Positions 26,898 to 35,332 of a stretch of DNA of 64,000 nucleotides are shown in pieces. The translations under genes were made by a program, and so were the position numbers. Source of the DNA: Desulfomicrobium apsheronum (GTDB lineage Bacteria > Desulfobacterota > Desulfovibrionia > Desulfovibrionales > Desulfomicrobiaceae); NCBI RefSeq assembly GCF_900114115.1, contig NZ_FORX01000007.1:86077-150076 (forward strand). The letters run 5' to 3'. Each line of letters opens with the position of its first letter. Within the stretch, counting starts at the first letter, position 1. Under the pieces are notes generated by a model. That model had not been told where the DNA came from, did not search any database, and was given only the letters and a program-made list of their open reading frames with translations.

Positions 26898-27983
26898 ATG
26901 AAGCACAAAAAAACATACGTACGCGATTTGGCTGAAGGAAATTCGATTTCCGAGGTCTTTGCCCTGTCCAAGGCCCAGCGCAAGGAAGCCAAGAACGGTC
27001 CCTACTGGCAACTGACCCTGACCGATCGCACCGGCAACATCGAGGCCAGGATCTGGTATCCCCAGAGCCAGCAATTCGAAGCCCTGCAGGCAGAGCAATT
27101 CGTGGCCGTGAACGGTCAGGTGGCTTCCTTCAAGGACCAGCTGCAGATGAACATAAGCGACATGGCCGTCATCGATCCGCGTGAAGCGGGCCTGGACCTG
27201 ACCGACTTTCTGCCGTCCTCCGCCATTCCTCCCGAGGACCTTCTTCGTGAAATGGAAGAATTCCTCGGCACCGAACTGACCTTCAAACCATGGAAGGCCC
27301 TGTGCAAGAGCGTGCTGCACGACGACCGCATCCGCGCGTCCCTCTTGAGCGCGCCCGGAGCCAAGTCCATCCATCACGCCTATGCCGGAGGGCTCCTTGA
27401 GCACACCCTGGCCATCATGCGCATCTGCAGCGCCCTGTCCAGGCTCTATCCGGGAATCGACAGGGAAATTCTGCTCGTGGCCGCCCTTTTCCACGATCTG
27501 GGCAAGGCCTTCGAGCTCTCGCACGGCATAAGCCGCGAATACACCGATGCCGGCCGTCTGCTGGGACACATCCAGATCGGCCTTGAGGTCCTGGAGCCTT
27601 TCCTGCGCAAGACCAGGGATCTGCCCGAAGAACTGGCCATGCACCTCAAGCACCTCATCGTCGCCCATCATGGCGAGCTGGCCTTCGGGTCACCCTGCCT
27701 GCCCCAGACCGTGGAGGCTTTTGTGCTGCACTACGCGGACAATCTGGACGCCAAGATCAATACCGTTCACGGAGCCCTGACCGCGCCCGACGGCGAGGAA
27801 ATCGGCGGCTGGAGCGAATACCACCGCACTCTTGGCCGCTACCTGTACCAGCCCATGCGCACGCCGGTCGCGACCACGGCGGCGGAACCGCAGCCCAAAA
27901 CGCCCAAAAAAGCGACGCCCAAATCCGAGGAATCGCCCCTTTTAAAAGCCATGGGCATCACTCCAACATCCGGCAACCAGTAG
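26898..27983 (+). CDS. YhaM-type OB-fold/HD-domain 3'-5' exoribonuclease
   Basis: A 361-residue cytoplasmic protein. An N-terminal OB-fold nucleic-acid-binding domain (about 10-100, YWQLTLTDRTGNIEARIW) precedes an HD phosphohydrolase domain (about 155-290) with HHAYAGGLLEHTLAIM, LFHDLGKAFE, HLIVAHHGE and a late aspartate in HYADNLDAKI. This layout matches YhaM/CBF1 exoribonucleases. A low-complexity Pro/Lys/Ala-rich tail of about 45 residues follows. It ends nine bases before tmk and is likely co-transcribed with it. Function is assigned from family architecture only. Confidence 0.88.
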   Translation: MKHKKTYVRDLAEGNSISEVFALSKAQRKEAKNGPYWQLTLTDRTGNIEARIWYPQSQQFEALQAEQFVAVNGQVASFKDQLQMNISDMAVIDPREAGLDLTDFLPSSAIPPEDLLREMEEFLGTELTFKPWKALCKSVLHDDRIRASLLSAPGAKSIHHAYAGGLLEHTLAIMRICSALSRLYPGIDREILLVAALFHDLGKAFELSHGISREYTDAGRLLGHIQIGLEVLEPFLRKTRDLPEELAMHLKHLIVAHHGELAFGSPCLPQTVEAFVLHYADNLDAKINTVHGALTAPDGEEIGGWSEYHRTLGRYLYQPMRTPVATTAAEPQPKTPKKATPKSEESPLLKAMGITPTSGNQ

Positions 27984-27992
27984 GGAGGAAGC

Positions 27993-28628
27993 ATGTTTCT
28001 CACTTTTGAAGGCATGGAGGGCTGCGGAAAATCCACGCAGTGCAAAAAGCTCATCGAACATTTCGTGCGACAGGGGCACGACGTCCTGCACACTCTTGAA
28101 CCCGGCGGCAGCCGTCTGGGAAAGGAACTCAGGCGCATCCTGCTCGATCCCAAGAACAGCGACCTGTCCTCCACCAGCGAGCTTTTTCTGTATCTGGCCG
28201 ACCGCGCCCAGCACGTGTCCTCGGTCATCCGGCCAGCCATGGAAGACGGCAGGACCGTGATCTGCGACCGCTTCGCCGACTCCACCGTGGTCTATCAGGG
28301 CTACGGACGCGGCCTTGATCCGAGCCTTCTGCATCACCTGAACGACGTGGCCGTGCAAGGGCTCTGGCCGGACGTGACGATCCTCCTGGACGTGGAGCCG
28401 GAGATCGGCCTGAAGCGTGCCCTGACGCGCAACATGCAGGACAACAAGACCGCCACCGAGGGCCGCTTCGAAGCCGAGAGCATGGCTTTTCATACCCGCA
28501 TCCGCGAAGGCTATCTGACCTGGGCCGCACTGCACCGCGGCCGCTTCCTGGTCGTGGACGCGGGCCGCAATCCGGAGGCCGTGTTCGAGTCCATCCTGCG
28601 CGGTCTGGAGGAGAAAGGCCTTGGCTAA
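27993..28628 (+). CDS. tmk: Thymidylate kinase
   Basis: A 211-residue enzyme that phosphorylates dTMP to dTDP with ATP. The P-loop GMEGCGKST lies near the start, followed by the DRF motif ([19 protein letters not shown]). The usual REPGGT motif reads LEPGGS, with leucine in place of the arginine; this may be a lineage variant and deserves an alignment. The LID region is short ([14 protein letters not shown]). AGGGAGGAAGC provides a strong ribosome-binding site. The last eight bases overlap the next gene. Confidence 0.93.
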   Translation: MFLTFEGMEGCGKSTQCKKLIEHFVRQGHDVLHTLEPGGSRLGKELRRILLDPKNSDLSSTSELFLYLADRAQHVSSVIRPAMEDGRTVICDRFADSTVVYQGYGRGLDPSLLHHLNDVAVQGLWPDVTILLDVEPEIGLKRALTRNMQDNKTATEGRFEAESMAFHTRIREGYLTWAALHRGRFLVVDAGRNPEAVFESILRGLEEKGLG

Positions 28629-29388
28629 GCCGGAAGTGACAGGCCTGATCCTGACCCTGAACGGGGCAAGACATCTCGACGCATGCCTCACGTCCCTGGA
28701 TTTCTGCGACCGGATCCTGGTCGTGGACTCCGGCAGCACTGACGCAACGGCAGACATCGCCGCCGCTCACGGAGCCCAGGTGCTGGTCAACCCCTGGCCC
28801 GGGCCCAAAAAGCAGTTCGAGCTCGCCTTCGAACACATCGCCACGCCCTGGGTGGTCTCCCTGGACCAGGACGAAATCCTGTCCGATGAGCTGCGGGCGT
28901 CCGTCATCCAGGCGCTCCAGGACCCTTCAGACATGAGCGCCTTTCTCTGCCCCCGCACCTCCTACTATTTCGACCGCTTCCTGCGCCATAGCGGCTGGTA
29001 CCCGGACCTGCTGCCCCGCGTCTTCAAGCTGGCCGACACGGGCGTGCATGTCTCCGGGCCGCACTACGGATTTGAAACAAAAGGAAAGACCCGGCGCCTG
29101 GCCGGAGACATCATCCACTACCCCTACGAAAACCTGAAGCAGCATGTGGAAAAGATAAACTACTACACGCAGATCGCCGCCGAAGAAATGCACGCCAAGG
29201 GAAAGCGGGCGGGCGTGGCCACGGCCATCGGCCACGGGCTGGCCAGGTTCATGAAGATCTATTTTTTCAGGCGGGGTTTTCTGGACGGCAAGGCCGGATT
29301 CGTGCTGGCGGTCAACTCGTTCTTCTATGCCTTTCAGAAGTATATCCGACTGGCGGAGCTTGGCGCCAAAAAAACGCAATCATCCTGA
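28621..29388 (+). CDS. Glycosyltransferase family 2, WaaE/KdtX-like
   Basis: A 255-residue GT-A fold enzyme resembling LPS core beta-glucosyltransferases (WaaE/KdtX). Features are [29 protein letters not shown], the metal-binding region SLDQDE and [15 protein letters not shown]. The predicted start is TTG 28621, supported by GGAGGAG seven bases upstream and by overlap with the tmk stop. No membrane anchor is evident; C-terminal aromatic residues may associate with the membrane. A second protein of the same type is encoded at 33367-34182. Acceptor and donor are unknown. Confidence 0.87.
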   Translation: MAKPEVTGLILTLNGARHLDACLTSLDFCDRILVVDSGSTDATADIAAAHGAQVLVNPWPGPKKQFELAFEHIATPWVVSLDQDEILSDELRASVIQALQDPSDMSAFLCPRTSYYFDRFLRHSGWYPDLLPRVFKLADTGVHVSGPHYGFETKGKTRRLAGDIIHYPYENLKQHVEKINYYTQIAAEEMHAKGKRAGVATAIGHGLARFMKIYFFRRGFLDGKAGFVLAVNSFFYAFQKYIRLAELGAKKTQSS

Positions 29389-29392
29389 ACCT

Positions 29393-29440
29393 ATTCACAC
29401 ACCCGGCGTCATGAGCCGGGTCCGACTCAAAAATGTGAAT
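29393..29440. terminator. Bidirectional hairpin between GT2 gene and fumC
   Basis: Outer arms ATTCACA (29393-29399) and TGTGAAT (29434-29440) enclose the perfect stem ACCCGGC / GCCGGGT (29401-29421). It lies between convergent genes. The U tract is poor in both directions, so termination strength is uncertain. Confidence 0.65.
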
Positions 29441-29451
29441 GGCGTACCGCT

Positions 29452-30852
29452 TCAGCCGATGCCGTGAGGCCTGGCCATGTCCAAGGGTCGGACCAGGCTG
29501 TCGAAGGCGTCCCCGTCCAGATAGCCGAGCGCAAGACAGGCCTCCCTCAGGGTCAAGCCCTCCACATGAGCCTTGTGCGCCACCTCGGCGGCTTTGTCGT
29601 AGCCGATGACCGGCGAGAGGGCCGTGACCAGCATGAGCGAATTTCCCACATGCCGGGCGATGACCGTCTCGTCGGGCGCAAGGCCAGTCAACGCGTGAAC
29701 GGTGAAGCTCGCGCAGGCATCGGTCAAAAGGCGCATGCTCGTCAGCAGGTTGAAGATCATGACGGGTTTGAAGACATTGAGCTCGAAATTGCCCTGGGAG
29801 CCGGCCATGCCCACCGCCACGTCCAGTCCCATGACCTGCACGCAGACCATGGTCATGGCCTCGGACTGGGTCGGGTTGACCTTGCCGGGCATTATGGACG
29901 ACCCGGGCTCGTTGGCAGGCAGGATCAGCTCGCCCAGCCCCGCGCGCGGACCCGAGGCCAGCCAGCGGATATCGTTGGCGATCTTCATCAACGACCCGGC
30001 CAGGGTTTTCAGGACTCCCGAGGTCATGACCACCGCGTCGTGGGCCGAGAGGGCCGCGAAAAAATTCGGGGCGGGCACGAAGGGCAGCCCCGTGAGTTTG
30101 GCAATCCGGCCTGCGGCCACCCGAGCGAAATCCGGATGCGCGCCCAGGCCCGTGCCCACCGCCGTCCCGCCCAGCGCCAGCCGATACAGATGCGGCAGGC
30201 AGCCGCGCAGCCGCTCCAGGTTGTCCTCCAGCAGGGCCGCATACCCCGAAAACTCCTGACCAAGGGTCATGGGCACGGCGTCCTGCAGATGGGTGCGCCC
30301 GATCTTGACGATGTTGTCCCACTCCTTGGCCTTGCGCGCCAGTTCGCCATGCATGGCCGCCACGGCTGGAATCACCTCACCCGTGAGCATGAGGGCCGAT
30401 GCGATGTGCATGGCCGCCGGGAAGGTGTCGTTGGATGACTGGGACATGTTGACGTGATCGTTGGGATGCACGGGCGTCTTGCTGCCGAGCGTCCCGCCGA
30501 GCAGCTCGATGGCCCGGTTCGCGACGACCTCGTTCACGTTCATGTTGGTCTGGGTGCCGCTGCCCGTCTGCCAGACATGCAAGGGAAAATGCCCGGCCAG
30601 CTTGCCTTCCACCACCTCGCGGCAGGCCGCCATGATGGGTTCGGCCAAGCGACGGGGCAACTTGCCAAGCTCCAGATTGGCCTGCGCCGAGGCAAGCTTC
30701 AGGATGCCCAAGGCGTGAATGATCTCCCCGGGCATGAGGTCGCCGCCAATGCGGAAGTACTTCAGGGAGCGCTGGGTCTGCGCGCCCCAATAGCGATCCT
30801 CCGGCACCTCGATCGGTCCCATGCTGTCGGTCTCGATGCGCTTTTTCGCCAT
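29452..30852 (-). CDS. fumC: Fumarate hydratase, class II
   Basis: A 466-residue oxygen-stable homotetrameric fumarase interconverting fumarate and malate. It has the class II opening [40 protein letters not shown], the SS-loop signature [13 protein letters not shown] and typical length. It is unusual only in that iron-sulfur class I fumarases are common in strict anaerobes; a class II enzyme tolerates oxygen. It lies 22 bases downstream of the nitroreductase gene and is likely in the same transcript. Confidence 0.96.
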   Translation of the reverse strand: MAKKRIETDSMGPIEVPEDRYWGAQTQRSLKYFRIGGDLMPGEIIHALGILKLASAQANLELGKLPRRLAEPIMAACREVVEGKLAGHFPLHVWQTGSGTQTNMNVNEVVANRAIELLGGTLGSKTPVHPNDHVNMSQSSNDTFPAAMHIASALMLTGEVIPAVAAMHGELARKAKEWDNIVKIGRTHLQDAVPMTLGQEFSGYAALLEDNLERLRGCLPHLYRLALGGTAVGTGLGAHPDFARVAAGRIAKLTGLPFVPAPNFFAALSAHDAVVMTSGVLKTLAGSLMKIANDIRWLASGPRAGLGELILPANEPGSSIMPGKVNPTQSEAMTMVCVQVMGLDVAVGMAGSQGNFELNVFKPVMIFNLLTSMRLLTDACASFTVHALTGLAPDETVIARHVGNSLMLVTALSPVIGYDKAAEVAHKAHVEGLTLREACLALGYLDGDAFDSLVRPLDMARPHGIG

Positions 30853-30874
30853 GCGCCCTTCCCCCTTGCGAAGT

Positions 30875-31480
30875 TCAGATTTTCTTGATCACGTTCTGAA
30901 GAGGCTTCTTGTTTGGCCCCTGGGTCGGCCGCACGGGATGGCCCACGGGGATGACGGCCATGAATTCCCCCTTGGGCTCCTGCAGAAAGGTCAGGATCTC
31001 GTCCTTGATCAGGTACAGGATGCCAAGCCATACAGCGCCAAGACCCATGGACGTCGCGGCCAAAAGCAGGTTTTCCACGGCCGCGGCCGAACTCTGGATC
31101 TCCATGGTGCGGAAGAAGTCAAAACCCATCTCCCGATCGACATGAAAAAGCTCCGTGCCGTGACTTATCAGGTCGCCGGTGTTGATCACGGCGATGGTCA
31201 CCGGAGCCGAGGCGATGCTGCGCGCGGCCATGCGCAAGAGCGACGAGGCCGGTTTCTGGAATGTCTTGGAGGCCGAAGAGACCAGCTCGGCCAGATTGCT
31301 CCGCGCCTCCCCTTCCAGGATGACGAACTTCCAGGACTGACGGTTGTGCGCCGAAGGAGCCTGATTGGCGGCGTCGAGCATGGCCATGACCATGTCCTCG
31401 GACAGATCGCGCGGCGCGAACTGTCGAATGCTGTGCCGAGCGTGGATGGTGGCCAGAGTTTCATTGTGGTGATGATTCAT
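30875..31480 (-). CDS. Nitroreductase family FMN-dependent oxidoreductase
   Basis: A 201-residue flavoprotein of the nitroreductase superfamily. Hallmarks are the N-terminal [30 protein letters not shown] and the C-terminal GLGAVWLGI. Such enzymes use NAD(P)H to reduce nitro compounds, quinones or flavins; the substrate here is unknown. The gene is divergent from mtgA and lies directly upstream of fumC. Confidence 0.92.
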   Translation of the reverse strand: MNHHHNETLATIHARHSIRQFAPRDLSEDMVMAMLDAANQAPSAHNRQSWKFVILEGEARSNLAELVSSASKTFQKPASSLLRMAARSIASAPVTIAVINTGDLISHGTELFHVDREMGFDFFRTMEIQSSAAAVENLLLAATSMGLGAVWLGILYLIKDEILTFLQEPKGEFMAVIPVGHPVRPTQGPNKKPLQNVIKKI

Positions 31481-31591
31481 GTATTCGTCCTTTGTTTAAC
31501 GGATCGCAAGGCGGATTGACTTTGGCATGACACCGGCGCACAAGCGGTGGCCGGGTACGCCGCCCTTCACTTCAAATTCACTAGCTCCAAC

Positions 31592-32353
31592 ATGGCACGC
31601 AAGACAACCACTTCCAGCCCCCGGCGCGCCAAGCCGCGCACAGCCGCAAAGAAGCATGCCGCATCAGGGGGGCCGCTTCGCCGCGTCCTGCACGTTGTCG
31701 GCTGGATTCTGCCGGGAATCGTGGCCGTCATCCTGATCCTGCGCTTCGTGCCGCCGCCCACCAGCGCCTTCATAATCACCTGCCAGGCGGAACGGATGCT
31801 GGGGCTGGCTTCCGGTCCCGCCGTGATGCATGAATGGACGCCCATGCGGCGCATCCCAAGGCACATGGCGCTGGCCGTGGTGGCGGCGGAGGATCAGAAC
31901 TTCCCGAACCATTTCGGCTTCGACGTCGATGCCATCGCGCGGGCCGTGGAGCACAACAAAAAAAGTCAGAGCGTCCGGGGGGCGAGCACCATCTCTCAGC
32001 AGACGGCCAAAAACCTTTTTCTGTGGTCCGGGCGCAGCTATGTGCGCAAGGGCCTGGAAGCAGGACTCACGGTGCTGATCGAACTTCTCTGGTCCAAGGA
32101 AAGAATCCTCGAAGTATATCTGAACATCGCCGAATTCGGTAACGGCACCTACGGCGTGGGAGCTGCGGCCAAGCGGTTCTTCGGCAAGACTCCGGCCGGG
32201 CTGACCACCCGCGAGGCCGCGCTTTTGGCCTCGGTGCTCCCGAATCCAAAAAGATTTTCGGCGGCTCGCCCGTCTTCCTATCTGCTGCAAAGGGCGCACT
32301 GGGTGCAAACCCAGATGAAGCAGCTTGGACCAAACCACATAGACTGGCGCTAG
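31592..32353 (+). CDS. mtgA: Monofunctional peptidoglycan transglycosylase
   Basis: A 253-residue inner-membrane enzyme that polymerises lipid II into glycan strands. A basic N-terminus and one transmembrane segment (about 32-52) precede the GT51 domain. Catalytic E100 lies in AAEDQNFPNHFGFD, followed by RGASTISQQTAKNLFLW and KERILEVYLNIAEFG. No transpeptidase domain is present. ATG 31592 is preferred; an in-frame GTG at 31547 would add 15 residues. The ribosome-binding site is weak. Confidence 0.93.
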   Translation: MARKTTTSSPRRAKPRTAAKKHAASGGPLRRVLHVVGWILPGIVAVILILRFVPPPTSAFIITCQAERMLGLASGPAVMHEWTPMRRIPRHMALAVVAAEDQNFPNHFGFDVDAIARAVEHNKKSQSVRGASTISQQTAKNLFLWSGRSYVRKGLEAGLTVLIELLWSKERILEVYLNIAEFGNGTYGVGAAAKRFFGKTPAGLTTREAALLASVLPNPKRFSAARPSSYLLQRAHWVQTQMKQLGPNHIDWR

Positions 32354-32406
32354 GCGCCACAGAGGTCACACATGTCCTCCATCCGTTCCACCAAGGAGAA
32401 AGCAGC

Positions 32407-33285
32407 ATGAACCCCGGTATTCTCGCCGCCATCGGAGCCTACGCCAGCTGGGGCATGCTGCCCATCTACTGGAAGCTTTTGGGCCACGTGCCCACGGCCC
32501 AACTGCTCTGCCATCGCATCACCTGGTCCTTCGTGGTCCTGGCCATCTTTCTGGTCCTGACCCGGCGCATCGCCAGATTACGCAGCAGCCTGTGCCCCTC
32601 GGTGTGGGGCAGCTATGTCCTGGCCAGCCTGCTCATTGGCGTGAACTGGTTCATCTATGTCTGGAGCGTCAACGCGGGCTATATCGTGGAGGCGAGCCTT
32701 GGATATTTCATAAATCCACTGCTCTCGGTGCTGCTTGGCGTCTTCTTCATGCGCGAAAGACTGCGCCCCCTGCAATGGGCGCCCCTGGGCCTGGCCGCGG
32801 CGGGAGTGATCTACCTGACCTTCGATTACGGCCGCCTGCCCTGGATCGCCTTGACCCTGGCCGTGACCTTCAGCCTCTACGGCCTGGTCAAGAAAAAGGC
32901 GCCGCTCGGCGCCTTTGAAGGACTGACCCTGGAGACGGGCCTACTCCTCGTCCCCGCCCTGGCCTGGCTTGGCTGGAGCGAACTCTCGGGAGTAGCAGCG
33001 TTCCTGCATGCAGGCACCGGCTCGGACCTGCTGCTCATCGGCGCGGGCGTGGTCACCACTGCGCCCCTGGTCATGTTCGCGGCCGCCGCGCATCGCATCC
33101 CGCTGTCCATGATCGGCATCCTGCAATACATCGCACCGACCATCCAGTTCCTGATCGGTGTCTTCATGTACCACGAGCCGTTCTCCCGTACTCAATTTAC
33201 CGGATTCGGCATGGTCTGGCTGGCGGTACTGCTGTTCTGGCTGGAGCGCTGGAGCTTTGGAAGAAAACTACGCCACTCGGCCTGA
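32407..33285 (+). CDS. rarD: EamA family transporter RarD
   Basis: A 292-residue inner-membrane protein with about ten transmembrane helices in two EamA repeats. RarD-type features are the opening NPGILAAIGAYASWGMLPIYWKLL, the central LLIGVNWFIYVWSVN and ASLGYFINPLLSVLLGV, and QYIAPTIQFLIGVF. RarD-family transporters are poorly characterised (chloramphenicol sensitivity in E. coli). AAGGAGAAAGC precedes the start. It is 53 bases after mtgA in the same orientation. Confidence 0.92.
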   Translation: MNPGILAAIGAYASWGMLPIYWKLLGHVPTAQLLCHRITWSFVVLAIFLVLTRRIARLRSSLCPSVWGSYVLASLLIGVNWFIYVWSVNAGYIVEASLGYFINPLLSVLLGVFFMRERLRPLQWAPLGLAAAGVIYLTFDYGRLPWIALTLAVTFSLYGLVKKKAPLGAFEGLTLETGLLLVPALAWLGWSELSGVAAFLHAGTGSDLLLIGAGVVTTAPLVMFAAAAHRIPLSMIGILQYIAPTIQFLIGVFMYHEPFSRTQFTGFGMVWLAVLLFWLERWSFGRKLRHSA

Positions 33286-33302
33286 AGCGAGAACACTAAA
33301 TC

Positions 33303-33330
33303 AACTTTTTTAGAATACGAAAAAAAAGTT
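33303..33330. terminator. AT-rich hairpin after rarD
   Basis: Stem AACTTTTTT / AAAAAAGTT around AGAATACGAA. It is weak thermodynamically, but lies between the convergent ends of rarD and the AT-rich glycosyltransferase gene. Confidence 0.4.
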
Positions 33331-33366
33331 AAGAGCTTGAAAAATCAACCAAAAATGAATCATCCC

Positions 33367-34182
33367 TTATTTTTGCCGTTCCTGCAGGTGCCTATTGCGT
33401 ATTTCTTTTTCCTTATCCTGGCCCAAAATCCAAAGTTCGGCGTATTTTAAAAATGTATAGTACGAAGAAAGAACGCAAAGCAAAAAGCCTTGCTTTCCGT
33501 CGAGCATCCCTTTCTGAAATAAATACATGCGAAAAAAACGCAGCACAGCTCGAAAAAAAGCCCCAACCAGTGAGCTTTTTTTTCCCTCCGCATCTTTCAT
33601 TTTAGCCCAATCGTTAGCATATGATGCAGATTTTGTCACATAATGACGCAAGTCCTTATATGGATAATGCATCAAATCATTTACCAATGTCTTGACACAG
33701 AAAGAATCACGGATTTCAACTTGTTCATGAACATTTGCATCATCATAATGCGTCAAAGCTAACGGATATAATCGCACAACAGGCTTTGGATACCAGCCAC
33801 AATGTCTGATAAATCTACCGAAAAACCAATTCAAACGAGGAATAGCATACACATTATTAGCAGTTCCTTGACGTAAAACAGAAAGTATTTCATCACGAAG
33901 TGCTGAAGTGACACGCTCATCAGCGTCAAGCCAAAAGCACCAACTCGAAGTCACGTAGTCTTGGGCTATCTGCCGCTGTCGGCCAAAGCCCTGCCACTCC
34001 AAGTTCTGATAAAACCGCGCCCCATACTGTTCCGCAATTTCCTTCGTCCTATCAGTGCTTCCCGAGTCAAGAACCACAACCTCGTCAACCCAGCCAATCA
34101 CGGACGCAAGGCACTCTGACAGATGGGTTTCTTCATTTTTTGTAATGACGAGTGCAGTGACAGTGTGTCCGTCATGGATCAT
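33367..34182 (-). CDS. Glycosyltransferase family 2, WaaE-like (AT-rich, possibly acquired)
   Basis: A 271-residue GT2 enzyme with HTVTALVITKNEETHLSECLASV, VVLDSGSTDRTKEIAEQYG and the metal-binding segment CFWLDADERV, plus the NWFFGRFIRHCGWYPKPVVRLYP segment shared with the GT2 protein at 28621. ATG 34182 is preceded on its strand by GGGAG; the frame remains open further upstream, but without conservation. The coding sequence is visibly richer in A and T than every neighbour, with many A/T-ending codons, suggesting horizontal transfer or relaxed codon selection. The likely role is in lipopolysaccharide core or other surface glycan synthesis. Confidence 0.87.
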   Translation of the reverse strand: MIHDGHTVTALVITKNEETHLSECLASVIGWVDEVVVLDSGSTDRTKEIAEQYGARFYQNLEWQGFGRQRQIAQDYVTSSWCFWLDADERVTSALRDEILSVLRQGTANNVYAIPRLNWFFGRFIRHCGWYPKPVVRLYPLALTHYDDANVHEQVEIRDSFCVKTLVNDLMHYPYKDLRHYVTKSASYANDWAKMKDAEGKKSSLVGAFFRAVLRFFRMYLFQKGMLDGKQGFLLCVLSSYYTFLKYAELWILGQDKEKEIRNRHLQERQK

Positions 34183-34324
34183 GCAGGCTCCCTTGAAACA
34201 TCCATCATTCTTGAGGTGAAGCCCCATCCCGGCGTGGACGGCGGGGCGATTAATCTTTATAGCATCCCAATCAAAGAGACGGCCAAGGGCTATCGCAACG
34301 CCCACGACATAGCAAGGAGGATCC

Positions 34325-34579
34325 ATGCCTGAAAAAGCCATCACACTCTACGCCTTAAGCACTTGCATTCATTGCAAGAAAACCAAGGAATACCTCGACG
34401 ACTGCGGCGCCAAATACGACTGCATCTTTGTCGACAAGCTCGAAGGCGATGAACGCAAGCAGATCATCGAGGCCATCAAGAAAATCAATCCCAAGCTGTC
34501 CTTCCCGACCCTGCTCGTGGATGAGGAAGCCATTGTCGGTTTCAAACAGGATCAGATCAAAGAAGCGCTGGAGAGATGA
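34325..34579 (+). CDS. Glutaredoxin-like protein (CIHC)
   Basis: An 84-residue thioredoxin-fold protein with the redox-active pair C14-I-H-C17 and the cis-proline region LSFPTLLV. The C-terminus VGFKQDQIKEAL is as in NrdH/glutaredoxin-like proteins. AAGGAGGATCC gives an excellent ribosome-binding site. The stop overlaps the start of the ferredoxin:thioredoxin reductase-like gene by four bases, so the reductase is the probable electron donor. No glutathione-specific features can be claimed. Confidence 0.92.
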   Translation: MPEKAITLYALSTCIHCKKTKEYLDDCGAKYDCIFVDKLEGDERKQIIEAIKKINPKLSFPTLLVDEEAIVGFKQDQIKEALER

Positions 34580-34929
34580 TGACTCCCGAAGAACTTTACG
34601 AAAAACTGCGGCCCCTGCAGGAAGCCAAAGGCTATTTCTTCAACAAGGACAAGGCTTTTGTTCTTGACCTCATGGAGAGTCTGCTGATCAACCGCGAGCG
34701 TTACGGCTATATGGCCTGTCCCTGCCGCCTGGCTTCGGGCCAGCGTGAACTGGACCAGGACATTCTCTGCCCCTGCGTGTACCGCGAACCCGATGTGGCT
34801 GAATTCGGAGCCTGCTACTGCGGACTTTACGTGTCCAAGGAATGGAACGAAGGAAGCATCCCCCAGGAAACCGTCCCCGAACGGCGCGATCCCGAGAAGC
34901 TGATGGCGGGCCTTCTTTTCGAAGAATGA
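34576..34929 (+). CDS. Ferredoxin:thioredoxin reductase catalytic (beta) subunit-like protein
   Basis: A 117-residue protein with the three paired-cysteine motifs of the FTR catalytic subunit: C48-P-C50, C65-P-C67 and C80-Y-C82, which in the family bind a [4Fe-4S] cluster next to a redox disulfide. The spacing is CPC-x14-CPC-x12-CYC, compared with CPC-x16-CPC-x8-CHC in the chloroplast enzyme, and tyrosine replaces the histidine near the active site. No variable (alpha) subunit gene is adjacent, as in many anaerobes. It should pass ferredoxin electrons to the adjoining glutaredoxin; that pairing is inferred from the overlap. Confidence 0.88.
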   Translation: MMTPEELYEKLRPLQEAKGYFFNKDKAFVLDLMESLLINRERYGYMACPCRLASGQRELDQDILCPCVYREPDVAEFGACYCGLYVSKEWNEGSIPQETVPERRDPEKLMAGLLFEE

Positions 34930-34977
34930 TCGAGATCGGCTGACGCTGTTTCCGATGCGCCAGCCCCGGAGCAAGCC

Positions 34978-35199
34978 ATGCGAGAACAGGTCGAAAAGGC
35001 GCTCGATACCGTGCGCCCAATTCTGCAGGCCGACGGCGGCTACGTTGAACTGGTGGACATTCTGCCCAGCGGCATCGTGCAGGTGCGCATGAGCGGAGCC
35101 TGCAAAGGCTGCCCCATGGCGCAGATGACGCTCAAGAGCAGCATCGAACGCGCCGTCAAGAAAATGGTTCCCGGCATCAAGGCCGTCGAAGCCGTCTAG
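34978..35199 (+). CDS. NifU C-terminal-domain iron-sulfur scaffold protein
   Basis: A 73-residue stand-alone NifU-like domain (Nfu type). The cluster-binding pair C42-K-G-C45 lies in SGACKGCPMAQMTLKSSIERAVKK. Such proteins deliver iron-sulfur clusters to apo-enzymes. It follows the FTR-like gene by 48 bases and could supply that [4Fe-4S] protein. A terminator follows. Confidence 0.92.
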   Translation: MREQVEKALDTVRPILQADGGYVELVDILPSGIVQVRMSGACKGCPMAQMTLKSSIERAVKKMVPGIKAVEAV

Positions 35200-35260
35200 T
35201 CGGACCAGGCCGCCCGACCGGAAAAATCCGGCCGCACATTTCAAACGCAACACTCATCCC

Positions 35261-35309
35261 ACGCCGCCAGGCCGAAAGGTCCGGGTGCGGGACCAGCCGG
35301 CGTTTTTTT
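35261..35309 (+). terminator. Branched terminator before gltX
   Basis: Outer stem ACGCCG (35261-35266) with CGGCGT (35298-35303), inner hairpin GGTCC / GGACC (35278-35294), then seven T. It ends the glutaredoxin-FTR-NifU transcript and lies 23 bases before the gltX start. Confidence 0.7.
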
Positions 35310-35332
35310 CGCCGTTTTTTTGGAAGAGCAAC

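Noticed and set aside
34123..34332. Possible remnant of a gene just before the glutaredoxin (open frame ending VKPHPGVDGG...AHDIARRIHA)
   Set aside because: The translation looks protein-like, but it is short, mostly overlaps the 5' end and leader of the AT-rich glycosyltransferase, and I recognise no family.
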